From assembly GCA_947494035.1 (NCBI GenBank), contig CANLTN010000005.1, positions 124,001-188,000 of the forward strand: a stretch of 64,000 bases of DNA, written 5' to 3'. Of this stretch, positions 26,392 through 35,570 are shown in pieces. Both the position numbers and the translations under genes were made by a program. Numbering within the stretch: the first letter of the stretch is position 1; each line of letters starts with the position of its first letter. The stretch comes from Pseudovibrio sp947494035. GTDB taxonomy: Bacteria; Pseudomonadota; Alphaproteobacteria; Rhizobiales; Stappiaceae. Under the pieces are notes generated by a model that was not told the origin of the DNA, ran no database searches, and saw only the letters and a list, made by a program, of their open reading frames with translations.

Positions 26392-26972
26392 CTTCTCCAA
26401 ACCGCGTTGCGTACGACAAAATCTGAGATTCTGTGCGAAAACCCATAAAACTTAATGTTAGGGTTACTTTAAAGATGGTTACAAAAGGGTTGATACCCTG
26501 CTTTTACGGAGGCACTTTTTTTATGCCTTTGGACCGCGCCATGAATGCTGGCACCAAAAATCTGGCGGGAGTGTGGCACGCGCAGTTATAATATCAAGCG
26601 CAAAGACATAAGTGATTTTTCATTTTAAGCGATCTGACCCAGTAGATATGCAAGATGAGTTCTAAGTCTATTTAACATACTAGCAAATAAGAGGTAATCG
26701 CTTTCCATGATGTAGGTTTTTTGAGGCATTTTCGTGGGAACCTACAGCAAGTTTTTAGTAAAAAAATATGGGCATCTTTCCACATAGTGTACACAGATTG
26801 AGAGAAAATGCGCAGTATGTGGGTGTCGAAAACTGCAATTGGGCCGTGTGCTAAGCTTATTCGTATCATAACGAATTATCTTAAAAATTTATGGAATCTG
26901 TTTGCCATGAGCCGGAATGAGGGGTGCCATTTGAGGTTCTCTCCCTAGATTGGCACTCCCGCTTCGAATCAT
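26392..26972. other. Long intergenic region
   Basis: About 580 bp, strongly AT-rich from 26440 to 26900, between ialB and the trmH-like gene, both transcribed on the minus strand. A 65-codon minus frame at 26672-26869 has no plausible composition or start signal. Apart from the ialB promoter, which must lie here, I see nothing definite. Confidence 0.4.
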
Positions 26973-27533
26973 TCAAGACTTGTCTTTGAATCCGGGAATT
27001 TCCCGACCACTTCGGAAAATAGGGGCACCGTGAACGTGCTCCAGGAGCGGATCCTTCGGTGCGCCTGCTGTCAAAGAGCGCTCGGCGTATTTGCCGTGTG
27101 CCATGTAGCGATCATACAAAACCAATGCGGCAGCGACGCCAACGTTCAAACAGAACTTGGTTGGAATTTTGACGATGAAGTCGCAACGCTCTTGCATCTG
27201 CTGGGAAAGAGAGCCGCGTTCCGGACCTAGTATATAGGCTGCCTGGAGCGGGTGCCCGAAGCTTGGTAGCTCGATTGCGTCGTCTGTGAGCTCAACGCCC
27301 ACCAGTTTACAACCGCGTGGGAACTGCATGTCGTCAACCGAGTTCCACGCAAAGTAGGGCAGGTGGTCGGGGCTCTTGGAGGTATCCGCCTTCATGGCAT
27401 GTCCGAGGCCTTTAATATGCGCGTCGACTGTAAAAAAGTAACTTGCTCCGAATGCATGGCCAGTCCGCATCAGGGTGCCAACATTCATGGATTTGGAAAG
27501 GCCTTCAGAGCCAATAGCAAAATATCCGCGCAT
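26973..27533 (-). CDS. SpoU/TrmH-type RNA 2'-O-methyltransferase
   Basis: A 186-residue trefoil-knot (SPOUT) methyltransferase without an N-terminal substrate domain. Motif 1 is SMNVGTLMRTGHAFGA (Asn and Arg present), motif 2 YILGPERGSLS, motif 3 FCLNVGVAAALVLYDR. Lacking a substrate-binding extension, it resembles TrmL/TrmH-like tRNA enzymes, but the target nucleotide cannot be assigned. Its start is 170 bases from the divergent quinone reductase gene. Confidence 0.86.
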   Translation of the reverse strand: MRGYFAIGSEGLSKSMNVGTLMRTGHAFGASYFFTVDAHIKGLGHAMKADTSKSPDHLPYFAWNSVDDMQFPRGCKLVGVELTDDAIELPSFGHPLQAAYILGPERGSLSQQMQERCDFIVKIPTKFCLNVGVAAALVLYDRYMAHGKYAERSLTAGAPKDPLLEHVHGAPIFRSGREIPGFKDKS

Positions 27534-27703
27534 GCCCAGTTGTTCTCATCGTTGAAGTTGTGGGTTTCATACCTCCAACTGCGGTATCCTCGCAAGGGGA
27601 TGGCGCCATATGGGAGCTTAAATCGCAAACTAACACCAATGGCGGTTTTGAGCTTTCGGGAAGCCCTGTGTAATTTTGGGGGGAAGAGAGAGGACCACAA
27701 TTC

Positions 27704-28678
27704 ATGAAAGCTGTTATCTGCGAAAAACTCGGCGGACCGGAGGATCTGGTTATTCGGGAACTGGAAGATCCATGTGCGGGAGCCGGGGAAGTGTTGGTCC
27801 GTGTGAAGGCAGCAGCACTTAATTACTTCGATACGCTGATCATTCAGGGCAAGTATCAGTTCAAACCAGAGCTGCCGTTTTCACCTGCTGGTGAGATGGC
27901 AGGCATTGTTGAGGCCGTTGGTGAGGGTGTTTCCCGCTTTAAAGTCGGTGACCGAGTGGCAGCTTATGCACGGTGGGGTGCGGCGAGGGAGTTATATGTG
28001 GCTCATGAAGATGAGCTGGTGCTGGTTCCGGACACGGTCTCGCTAAAGCAGGCAGCGGGTCTGTTTATTACTTTCGGAACAGCTATGCATGGCTTGCGCA
28101 GCCGGGCGCATTTGCAGCCGGGTGAGACAGTTGCAGTTCTTGGTGCTTCAGGCGGAGCAGGGCAAGCGGCCGTTGAAGTCGCAAAGCTGATGGGCGCACG
28201 TGTGATTGCTTGTGCGTCCTCGGAAGACAAGCTGGCGCATGCGAGAGAGTGTGGTGCTGATGAGCTGGTGAATTATTCTGAGGGTGGGCTCAAGCAGAAG
28301 CTGAAAGACCTGACGGGCGGCAAGGGGCTAGATGTTGTCTATGATGTCATTGGTGGCGACCACTCAGAGGACGCGCTGCGAGCGACTGGTTGGCGTGGGC
28401 GTTATCTGGTTGTTGGCTTTGCATCGGGGACCATTCAGCGGATTCCAGCTAACCTTGCCTTGCTAAAAGGCTGTGACATTCTTGGGGTGTTTTGGGGTGA
28501 AGCTGTGAAACGGGAGCCAGAGGAGCATCACAAAGACTGCGAGCAACTCTTTAAATGGGTCGCTGACAAAAAGTTGATCTCGTATATTCATGCAGAATAT
28601 CCGCTGGAAGATATAGCGCTCGGGCTGGAAGATATTTCCAGTCGCAGGGCCAAGGGCAAGGTGTTGCTTATTCCTTGA
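27704..28678 (+). CDS. Zeta-crystallin-like NADPH:quinone oxidoreductase (MDR family)
   Basis: A 324-residue medium-chain dehydrogenase/reductase without zinc-binding cysteines. The N-terminal GroES-like domain includes AAALNYFDTLIIQGKY and PFSPAGEMAGIVEAVGEGV; the cofactor domain starts at VAVLGASGGAGQAAVEVAK (near residue 140) and contains VYDVIGGDHSEDALR. Members reduce quinones or enones with NADPH. The gene is divergent from the trmH-like gene and convergent with xthA, with a shared terminator between. Confidence 0.88.
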   Translation: MKAVICEKLGGPEDLVIRELEDPCAGAGEVLVRVKAAALNYFDTLIIQGKYQFKPELPFSPAGEMAGIVEAVGEGVSRFKVGDRVAAYARWGAARELYVAHEDELVLVPDTVSLKQAAGLFITFGTAMHGLRSRAHLQPGETVAVLGASGGAGQAAVEVAKLMGARVIACASSEDKLAHARECGADELVNYSEGGLKQKLKDLTGGKGLDVVYDVIGGDHSEDALRATGWRGRYLVVGFASGTIQRIPANLALLKGCDILGVFWGEAVKREPEEHHKDCEQLFKWVADKKLISYIHAEYPLEDIALGLEDISSRRAKGKVLLIP

Positions 28679-28684
28679 GTCCAT

Positions 28685-28714
28685 AAAAAAGCGGGAGTCG
28701 AATCCCGCTTTTTT
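28685..28714. terminator. Bidirectional terminator between quinone reductase and xthA
   Basis: AAAAAAGCGGGA (28685-28696) and TCCCGCTTTTTT (28703-28714) form an exact stem with loop GTCGAA. T-runs on both strands serve both convergent genes. Confidence 0.9.
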
Positions 28715-28743
28715 AGATCTGTTCGAAGCCCTGCTTTGAGGGG

Positions 28744-29547
28744 TCAGACTTCCAAAAGTGCCATGACTGGCGCGTGGTCAGATGGCTTTTCCCAGCCCCG
28801 TGCATCACGCAAAATGTGAACGTCCTTTGTATGCTGTGCTGTTTCCGGTGTCATCCAGACATGGTCGAGACGACGGCCTTTGTCGGAGGTTGACCAATCC
28901 TTGGCGCGGTAGCTCCACCAGGTATAAATCTTCTGGTCCATAGGCATGTGCTTGCGCATCGTATCAATGTAGTTGCCAGCCTGACGTACTTCTTCAAGTC
29001 GCTGACATTCCAGCGGGGTGTGAGAGACGACTTTGATGAGCTGTTTATGAGACCAGACGTCATTCTCGTAAGGGGCGATGTTCAGGTCGCCAACTACGAT
29101 TGACTGACCGTCGAAGTCTTTGAACCAGCTTTCCATTTCGTCGAGGAACTGGAGCTTGTGGGCGAACTTGTCGTTGACTTTAGGGTCCGGCACGTCACCG
29201 CCTGCCGGGACGTAGAAATTATGGATGCGCACCTTGCCGCCATTGAAGGCAACATCAGCAGCGATGTGGCGGGTGTCACCCATGTGGCAGAACTCTTTGC
29301 GTTCCACATTCTCCAATGGCACGCGGGAGAGGAGAGCGACGCCGTGGTAGCCCTTTTGGCCGTGGACCTCTACGTGGCGGTAGCCCAGTTTATTGATTGC
29401 TGCAGTCGGAAAGCTGCCATCGGGGCACTTGGTTTCCTGCAGGCACAAGACGTCAGGCGCATGGTCAAGTAACATTTTCTCGACGATCGGAAGGCGGAGG
29501 CGAACGGAGTTAATGTTCCACGTTACTATTTTGAGGCGGTTCGTCAT
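28744..29547 (-). CDS. xthA: Exodeoxyribonuclease III
   Basis: AP endonuclease/3'-exonuclease of base-excision repair, 267 residues, exonuclease-endonuclease-phosphatase fold. Visible: KIVTWNINSVRLRL, DVLCLQETKCPD (metal Glu near residue 37), the catalytic Tyr in HNFYVPAGGD, VVGDLNIAPYENDVW, and the C-terminal GRRLDHVWMT and KPSDHAPVMALL (catalytic His). Length and motif order are complete. Confidence 0.96.
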   Translation of the reverse strand: MTNRLKIVTWNINSVRLRLPIVEKMLLDHAPDVLCLQETKCPDGSFPTAAINKLGYRHVEVHGQKGYHGVALLSRVPLENVERKEFCHMGDTRHIAADVAFNGGKVRIHNFYVPAGGDVPDPKVNDKFAHKLQFLDEMESWFKDFDGQSIVVGDLNIAPYENDVWSHKQLIKVVSHTPLECQRLEEVRQAGNYIDTMRKHMPMDQKIYTWWSYRAKDWSTSDKGRRLDHVWMTPETAQHTKDVHILRDARGWEKPSDHAPVMALLEV

Positions 29548-29787
29548 TGGGGCGTTTTTACCTGCTTTGGAGAATCACGCCTCAAACCTAAAGCTCAGGT
29601 GAGTTGCTGGCTATTAAAACTAATATAAGCTGCGACTTTGTTCACGTTATATTCCCGGAGCAAGGGGTAAATTCTTCGTAAAACCTGAGGTTTTGCGGAG
29701 GAATGTTGTTAGGTACTTGCTGTCACCCTTTCCTTGTTTGCGCTGGCTAAAAGCTTTGGTCAGCTCATGAATTAGGACTAGGATCAG

Positions 29788-30228
29788 ATGAAATACGCAA
29801 TGTTTGTAGGCTGTTGTCTGGGGGCGGGTGTTGTCGCCCAAACCGCGAGTGCAAATGGTCTTTTAACGCGTTCCGGATCTGGTGATCTTCCGGGATTCCG
29901 TAAGGTCCAGTTTAATGAACGCTCTAATATCATTCCTCCAATAAAGCCTTTGGATCGTCCAGTTGAGCCGGGAGACAGTTTGCGACCGGGCCAAGCGAAG
30001 CCGTATTTGCCGGTGCCGCGTGGTGCAAACAATCCTCGATTTAATCCGCCTCCTGGGGCTTATCCTCCGGGATCCGCGCGCGCGGGATCTTTACCTCCGC
30101 CAGTCCCTGACCCTACAGGCCCATTACAACAAGCACCTGCAATTACCGGTCTTCCGTCCGTAGCCAACCCGCCGGCTGCACCCGGATTTGGCAGACCATT
30201 CCATGGAGGGCCTTCTTATGGCAGATAA
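29788..30228 (+). CDS. Secreted proline-rich protein of unknown function
   Basis: A 146-residue exported protein: signal peptide (MKYAMFVGCCLGAGVVAQTASA, cleavage near residue 22), then a low-complexity body rich in Pro and Gly (PPGAYPPGSARAGSLPPPVPDPTGPL) without a known domain. It overlaps the next gene by 11 bases, and the next gene's ribosome binding site and start lie inside its last codons, so both proteins are made from one mRNA and probably act together in the envelope. I do not recognise a family. Confidence 0.65.
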   Translation: MKYAMFVGCCLGAGVVAQTASANGLLTRSGSGDLPGFRKVQFNERSNIIPPIKPLDRPVEPGDSLRPGQAKPYLPVPRGANNPRFNPPPGAYPPGSARAGSLPPPVPDPTGPLQQAPAITGLPSVANPPAAPGFGRPFHGGPSYGR

Positions 30229-31138
30229 CACTTCTAAGCGGCGTAAAAGCGTCGCCAAAAAAACTTTCGGTCGTATGGTTGCGGGACTGTTTATTCCAGC
30301 AGCGCTTCTTTACTCAAGTCATGCACTAGCACAGTACAACTATGAAGCTTATGCGACCACCGACGTGAATATGCGGACGGGTCCTGGCACTAGCTATCAA
30401 GTTATTACTGTGGTGCCCGCAGGTGCCCCTGTTTACATTGACTCCTGTACCGAAAGCGGTTCGTGGTGTGATTTGACGTTTGACGGAATTCCAGGGTGGG
30501 TCTCAGCCAGTTATCTTTCATACGGCGGACAAGGACAATACTACTCCCAGCCAATCCCTTATGTGGCGCCTCTGATTGGGCTTCCGTTTCTCTTCCGGAG
30601 CTATCCGATCTATCCGTTCCCACGATTCCACCGGTTCCCAAGACGTGATTTTTTTGGTCCCCGCCCCGGTCGTCCAGGCTTCGGTCCCGGTCGTCCCGGA
30701 AGACCTGGTATAGGTCCTGGTCGTCCTGGTCGACCCGGTGCGGGCCCTGGTCCCGGTAGACCTGGTGCTGGTCCTGGTCGTCCCGGCGGACCCGGTCGTC
30801 CGGGTGCTGGCCCTGGTCGTCCAGGTGGTCCCGTTGTTGGTCCTGGGGGCCCTCGTCCGGGTATTGGTCTCCCTGGTCCCGGTCGGCCTAATATTGGCCC
30901 TGGCCCTGGTCGCCCCGGGGGGCCTGGTGCCGGTCCTCGCCCTGGTGGTGGTCGCCCTAGCATGGGTCCTGGCGCTGGAGGTCCCCGACCTGGTGCTGGT
31001 CCCCGTCCTGGTGGTGGTCGTCCTAGTATGGGCCCTGGTGGTGGCGGTCGTCCTCAAATGGGAGGCGGTCGCGGTGGTGGCGGTCCCCGTGGCGGTGGCG
31101 GTGGTCACGGCGGTGGCGGTGGTCACCGAGGCCGTTGA
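30218..31138 (+). CDS. Exported SH3-domain protein with Pro/Gly/Arg collagen-like tail
   Basis: A 306-residue protein. Residues 1-38 form a long basic signal peptide (cleavage after ALAQ). Residues about 42-105 are a bacterial SH3 domain (VNMRTGPGTSYQVITVVPAG...GWVSASYLSY) with two Cys. A hydrophobic linker follows, then residues about 145-306 consist of PGRPG/GPGRPG units passing into GGRPSMGP and finally Gly/His-rich repeats. Start ATG 30218 has GGAGGG seven bases upstream; the earlier ATG 30188 lies deep in the preceding gene. SH3 domains of this type often bind peptidoglycan; the tail may extend across the envelope. Function unknown. Confidence 0.75.
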   Translation: MADNTSKRRKSVAKKTFGRMVAGLFIPAALLYSSHALAQYNYEAYATTDVNMRTGPGTSYQVITVVPAGAPVYIDSCTESGSWCDLTFDGIPGWVSASYLSYGGQGQYYSQPIPYVAPLIGLPFLFRSYPIYPFPRFHRFPRRDFFGPRPGRPGFGPGRPGRPGIGPGRPGRPGAGPGPGRPGAGPGRPGGPGRPGAGPGRPGGPVVGPGGPRPGIGLPGPGRPNIGPGPGRPGGPGAGPRPGGGRPSMGPGAGGPRPGAGPRPGGGRPSMGPGGGGRPQMGGGRGGGGPRGGGGGHGGGGGHRGR

Positions 31139-31205
31139 TACCAGCCTGCATTTGATTGCATGCCGTATGTGCCGGCAGCTCCCAGAGCTCCGGCAGGAAA
31201 CAAAA

Positions 31206-31240
31206 GAGCTCACGAGGTATCTCGTGAGCTCAATTTTTTT
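31206..31240 (+). terminator. Terminator of the secreted two-gene cassette
   Basis: GAGCTCACGAG and CTCGTGAGCTC form an exact 11-bp stem with loop GTAT, followed by AATTTTTTT. It lies 68 bases after the SH3 gene and abuts the end of the convergent metallo-hydrolase gene. Confidence 0.9.
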
Positions 31241-32219
31241 AAAGCGTATGTTGCCAACTGGCTTGATGATAGGCGTAGGCGTCGCCAATCTTGCGTACAT
31301 GCCCGAGGCCGGGGAAGTCATGGTGGATGCCAATCACTGGTGTTCTGTCTGCTGAGACGCGATCCAAAATCTTGCGCCGTGTTTGCCGCGCCATTTCCTG
31401 ATCGGTGTCGTATACGATGGTCCAGTCTGGGTTAGCGAATTGAAGGGCGGAGGAATTGATCGTATCGCCCCATATCAAAACTTCCTCATTATTGGAATGA
31501 ATGCGGATACCCATGTGTCCGGGTGTATGACCGGGGAGCGCGACTGCATCCAGCCCCTTAATGAACTCGCCCTCCTTACTGATAAGTGTCCTGCGGTTTT
31601 CATAGGGCTTTGAGACCGTCTGGGCGAGATCCACAAAATGCTGGAGTTCTTTGGGGAACCGTGAGCGTGTGCCATCGTCGTGCCAGAAGGTGTATTCGGT
31701 CTCATGCACGATGAATTCTGCGTTCGGGAAGAGTTTCTCTCCTGCTTTGGAGATCAGCCCTCCGAAATGGTCGATATGCAGATGCGTCAGAACGACGGCG
31801 TCCACATCCGCGGCGTTATAGCCAGCGGCTTTAAGGTTTTGATGGAAGCGGCCCAACGTCGGCCCCATTAGATCGGCGGTCCCGGTATCGACGACCACCA
31901 ACTTTTCACCGGTGTTGATGAGATACCCGTTTACAGCGATAGCCATGTCCTCTGTGTTGGGGCTACGAAATTCCTGCCTTAGGGTTTCTTCTGCTACCTG
32001 CTGGTCAAAGCCTATGACCAGTGCCGGATCTAGTCCCAAATGCCCGTCCAGAATTGCCAGAACCTCAATGTCTCCCACGGAGAAGCGATAGAGACCGGGA
32101 ACTTGTACTCCAATCTTGGGTGTCGCCGCGCTTGCGATAGATGGCAGTGCCGGAGCAACAACCCCTGCGCCTGCGAGGGATGCAGCCACAGATAAAAAGG
32201 AACGGCGTGAAAGTGTCAT
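31239..32219 (-). CDS. Tat-exported metallo-beta-lactamase-fold hydrolase
   Basis: A 326-residue precursor with a twin-arginine signal (SRRSFLSVAA, cleavage near ASA at residue 31). The mature enzyme has the binuclear metal motif THLHIDH near residue 140, further ligands in LPGHTPGHMG (near residue 225) and WGDTINSS, and a His near the end (IGIHHDFPG). The fold serves lactonases, phosphodiesterases and other hydrolases, including quorum-quenching lactonases; the substrate is open. A LysR regulator is divergent from it. Confidence 0.87.
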   Translation of the reverse strand: MTLSRRSFLSVAASLAGAGVVAPALPSIASAATPKIGVQVPGLYRFSVGDIEVLAILDGHLGLDPALVIGFDQQVAEETLRQEFRSPNTEDMAIAVNGYLINTGEKLVVVDTGTADLMGPTLGRFHQNLKAAGYNAADVDAVVLTHLHIDHFGGLISKAGEKLFPNAEFIVHETEYTFWHDDGTRSRFPKELQHFVDLAQTVSKPYENRRTLISKEGEFIKGLDAVALPGHTPGHMGIRIHSNNEEVLIWGDTINSSALQFANPDWTIVYDTDQEMARQTRRKILDRVSADRTPVIGIHHDFPGLGHVRKIGDAYAYHQASWQHTL

Positions 32220-32324
32220 GATTGGTCCTCATTTGTAAGTATGGGAGCAATATTGTTGGGTTGGGGCTGGAAGTGCAGAGGTCCAGAGCTTATTGTGGAC
32301 ATAAGCAGTGCTTATGGGGTGGTT

Positions 32325-33263
32325 ATGGATCTTCTGAATTTGCTGGAGAGTTTTGTTCGCGTTATCGACCATGGGTCGATGAGTGGTGGTGCGCGGCAAC
32401 GCCATATCAGCCAGCCTGCGATGAGCCAGCAGCTGCATTTGCTTGAGGCGCGGGTTGGGCATGAACTTGTTTTTCGCACAAACAAAGGCGTTAAGCCGAC
32501 TGCAGCAGGCAAAATTATTTATGAGCACGCACAGAAGATGTTGCGCCAAAGTTCTTTGATGTTTGAAGAGGTTCAGGAGCAGGCAGCTGCGGAGAGTGGT
32601 TCGTTTGTTGTTTCTGTTTCGCAGCCCATGGGCAGCGACATCATAACCCCGCTTATTTTTGATCTTCGAAAGCAGTATCCGGATCTTTCCATCTCAATCA
32701 GGTTGGAAGACGATTTGATTGATGTTGTGCAGGACGGAATTGATCTGGCGATCCGCACTGGTGCGACGGGCGATACCGCTGGAATTTCACGGAAAGTGGC
32801 GATCTCTGAAACCTGTTTGGTGGCGAGCCCGGATTATCTTGCCAAGCATGGTATCCCGCAGGACCCTGAGGCGCTCTCTCGCCTGAATTACATTCAATAC
32901 AGGAATGAGAAGCAGGTTAGTTCAGTTGATCTTTTCAGGGCTGGGACACGGCATGTGGTTCCCTTGCACTCGGGTTTTGTGGCTGGGCACCCGCAAGTGA
33001 TGTTGCAGGCCTTGCTGAACGCAATCGGGTTTACGCGGATGCCTGTGTTTATGATGTGGGATCTTGAGGCAAGCGGGCAGTTGCAACGGGTGCTTCCTGA
33101 GTATGAATGTGAGGAGAAACCGGTTTACCTTGTCTACCCGTCCCGTGAAGCGATGACGCGCAAGGCGGAGATTTTTATTGACGCAATGCTTGAGCGGTTC
33201 CGGGAGGCTCCCGGTATCCGGTTGGTTGGGCAAAAGCCTGTTCAGCTTGCCCAACCTGCGTGA
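32325..33263 (+). CDS. LysR-family transcriptional regulator
   Basis: A 312-residue regulator. The N-terminal winged helix is atypical in detail but clear (MSGGARQRHISQPAMSQQLHLLEARVGHELVFRTNKGVKPTAAG, described here as residues about 16-60). The effector domain follows with ISIRLEDDLIDVVQDGIDLAIRTG and a second lobe. ATG 32325 begins at the conserved HTH start; an open frame extends upstream to 32241 without support. Divergence from the Tat-exported hydrolase suggests that it controls that gene. Confidence 0.9.
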   Translation: MDLLNLLESFVRVIDHGSMSGGARQRHISQPAMSQQLHLLEARVGHELVFRTNKGVKPTAAGKIIYEHAQKMLRQSSLMFEEVQEQAAAESGSFVVSVSQPMGSDIITPLIFDLRKQYPDLSISIRLEDDLIDVVQDGIDLAIRTGATGDTAGISRKVAISETCLVASPDYLAKHGIPQDPEALSRLNYIQYRNEKQVSSVDLFRAGTRHVVPLHSGFVAGHPQVMLQALLNAIGFTRMPVFMMWDLEASGQLQRVLPEYECEEKPVYLVYPSREAMTRKAEIFIDAMLERFREAPGIRLVGQKPVQLAQPA

Positions 33264-33274
33264 GAACCAGAGGC

Positions 33275-35272
33275 TTAGACCGTTTCGTTTGTCCGCTCAT
33301 CCACGATGCGGACGATGTCTGACATGATGTCTGTCAGGTGGAAATCCTTTGGCGTGTAAACGGCTGCAACGCCTGCCTTTTTCAGCTCATCTGCATCTTC
33401 GGTCGGAATGATGCCGCCAAGAATGATCGGGATATCTTCCAGACCATTTTCCTTCATTTTTTCAATTACATCCTGAACCAGTGCCAGATGTGACCCAGAC
33501 AAGATGGACAGGCCGATGACGTGTACGCCTTCTTCAAGGGCAGCGTTGACAATCTGCGCCGGTGTGAGGCGGATGCCTTCGTAAACAACTTCCATGCCAC
33601 AGTCACGTGCGCGCACGGCGATCTGTTCGGCACCGTTGGAGTGGCCGTCCAGACCGGGTTTGCCGACGAGGAATTTGAGGCGGCGGCCCAGTTTGTTTGA
33701 GAGCTCCGAGACTTTCTGTTGAACGTCTGCGAGGTTTTCGTTGTCGTCCGGTGCTGCTTTGCCCACGCCGGTTGGGGCGCGGTATTCACCAAAGACTTCT
33801 CGCAGGGCAGCGCCCCATTCTCCGGTGGTTGCGCCAGCCTGAGCTGCTTTGATGGATGCTTCCATGATGTTGTTGTCGGAGGAGGCTGCTGCGCGCAGGT
33901 CCTGAAGCGCGGCCTGAACGGCGTTTTCATCACGTTCGGCACGCCATGCCTGAATGCGCTGAATGGCTTCTTCTTCCACATGTTCGGGCACGGTGAGAAT
34001 ACCGCCGTCTTCATCGGAAGCCAACGGAGATGGTTCGGTTTCAGTCCACTTGTTGACGCCAACGACGATCTGTTCGCCAGATTCAATGCCTGCCAGACGT
34101 TTGGAATTGGATTCCACAAGCTTTTGTTTCATGTAGCTGGATTCAACAGCCGCAACAGCGCCGCCCATTTCTGTAATGCGGGCCAGCTCTTCTCTTGCCT
34201 GCTCTTTTAAGGCTTCAACTTTCGCTTCAATTTCTTTTGAACCGTCGAAGATGTCGGCGTATTCCAGCAAGTCGGTCTCATAAGCCATGATTTGCTGCAT
34301 ACGCAGGGACCATTGTTGGTCGAACGGGCGTGGCAGGCCGAGTGCTTCGTTCCATGCGGGCAACTGCACAGCACGGGCGCGGGCGTTCTTGGATAGAACT
34401 ACGGCCAGCATCTCGACGAGAATACGGTAGACGTTGTTTTCGGGCTGCTGCTCTGTCAGGCCCAGTGAGTTGACCTGTACGCCATAGCGGAAGCGGCGAT
34501 AACGCTCTTCTTCAACGCCGTAGCGTTCGCGGCAGATCTCGTCCCAAAGCTCTGTGAACGCGCGCATTTTGCACATCTCGGTGATGAAGCGCATGCCTGC
34601 ATTCACAAAGAAGGAGATGCGGCCAACGAGCTTTGGAAAATCGCTTTCTGAGATGACGCCAGAGGCACGTACATTATCCAAAATTGCGATAGCGGTGGCG
34701 AGTGCAAAGGAGAGTTCCTGTACGGGTGTCGCTCCGGCTTCCTGCAAATGGTAGGAACACACATTCATCGGGTTCCATTTGGGCATGTTCGTGTAAGTCC
34801 ATGAAATCACATCTGTTGTGAGGCGCATGGATGGAGCAGGCGGGAACACATAGGTTCCGCGGGAGAGGTATTCTTTAATCAGATCGTTCTGCGTGGTGCC
34901 TGACAGCAGAGTGCGGTCGGCGCCCTGCTCATCAGCGGCAGCCACGTAGAGCGCCAGCAGCCATGGTGCTGTCGCGTTGATCGTCATGGAGGTGTTCATG
35001 CGCTCCAGCGGAATTTCATTGAAGAGCGTACGCATATCGCCCAGATGGGAGACGGGCACACCAACCTTACCAACTTCACCGCGCGAGAGTGGATGGTCGG
35101 GGTCGTAGCCTGTCTGTGTTGGAAGGTCGAATGCAACAGAAAGACCCGTTTGACCCTTTGCAAGGTTCGTGCGGTAGAGCCGGTTGCTGTCTGCAGCGTT
35201 GGAATGTCCTGCATATGTGCGGAACATCCATGGACGGTCTTTTGTTGCGCCTTTAGGTGAACCGGTACTCAT
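33275..35272 (-). CDS. ecm: Ethylmalonyl-CoA mutase
   Basis: A B12-dependent isomerase converting (2R)-ethylmalonyl-CoA to methylsuccinyl-CoA in the ethylmalonyl-CoA pathway. The 665-residue single polypeptide has the mutase barrel (RPWMFRTYAGHSNAADSN, GLSVAFDLPTQTGYDPDHP, NATAPWLLALYVAAA) and a C-terminal cobalamin-binding domain whose GKPGLDGHSNGAEQ holds the D-x-H-x-x-G axial-ligand motif near residue 545. Divergence from ccr, the enzyme two steps earlier, decides for ethylmalonyl rather than methylmalonyl specificity. Confidence 0.95.
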   Translation of the reverse strand: MSTGSPKGATKDRPWMFRTYAGHSNAADSNRLYRTNLAKGQTGLSVAFDLPTQTGYDPDHPLSRGEVGKVGVPVSHLGDMRTLFNEIPLERMNTSMTINATAPWLLALYVAAADEQGADRTLLSGTTQNDLIKEYLSRGTYVFPPAPSMRLTTDVISWTYTNMPKWNPMNVCSYHLQEAGATPVQELSFALATAIAILDNVRASGVISESDFPKLVGRISFFVNAGMRFITEMCKMRAFTELWDEICRERYGVEEERYRRFRYGVQVNSLGLTEQQPENNVYRILVEMLAVVLSKNARARAVQLPAWNEALGLPRPFDQQWSLRMQQIMAYETDLLEYADIFDGSKEIEAKVEALKEQAREELARITEMGGAVAAVESSYMKQKLVESNSKRLAGIESGEQIVVGVNKWTETEPSPLASDEDGGILTVPEHVEEEAIQRIQAWRAERDENAVQAALQDLRAAASSDNNIMEASIKAAQAGATTGEWGAALREVFGEYRAPTGVGKAAPDDNENLADVQQKVSELSNKLGRRLKFLVGKPGLDGHSNGAEQIAVRARDCGMEVVYEGIRLTPAQIVNAALEEGVHVIGLSILSGSHLALVQDVIEKMKENGLEDIPIILGGIIPTEDADELKKAGVAAVYTPKDFHLTDIMSDIVRIVDERTNETV

Positions 35273-35570
35273 CTTTTTTGCCTCCCTGATCCTGTCTGCA
35301 TTTTATATGGGACAAGATCTCAATTCTGCCCACACCTTTGCATAGGTTCGGGTGGTTGGTGCAATGCAACATTAGGGGAAGTAATCCTCACAAGTTAAGC
35401 AATAGTTGTATATATTTTGCGAGTTTTTTGTAATGATAATTCTGAGATAGCCGATATTGACAGGTTGTATTGTTTTGCGTTGCAGCAAATAGTGGATTGG
35501 AAGCGTTAGCAGTGAATTTGCTTTCACTCTCATGAGGGAAGGGCGCAACGCAAACTTGGAGGAGAATATC

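Noticed and set aside
26672..26869. 65-codon minus-strand frame in the AT-rich gap
   Set aside because: No ribosome site, aromatic/Cys-rich composition of random AT-rich DNA.
30518..31333. 271-codon minus-strand Thr/Ala/Arg-rich frame opposite the SH3-repeat gene
   Set aside because: The repeat DNA keeps all frames open; this one is low-complexity with no start signal and crosses the terminator.
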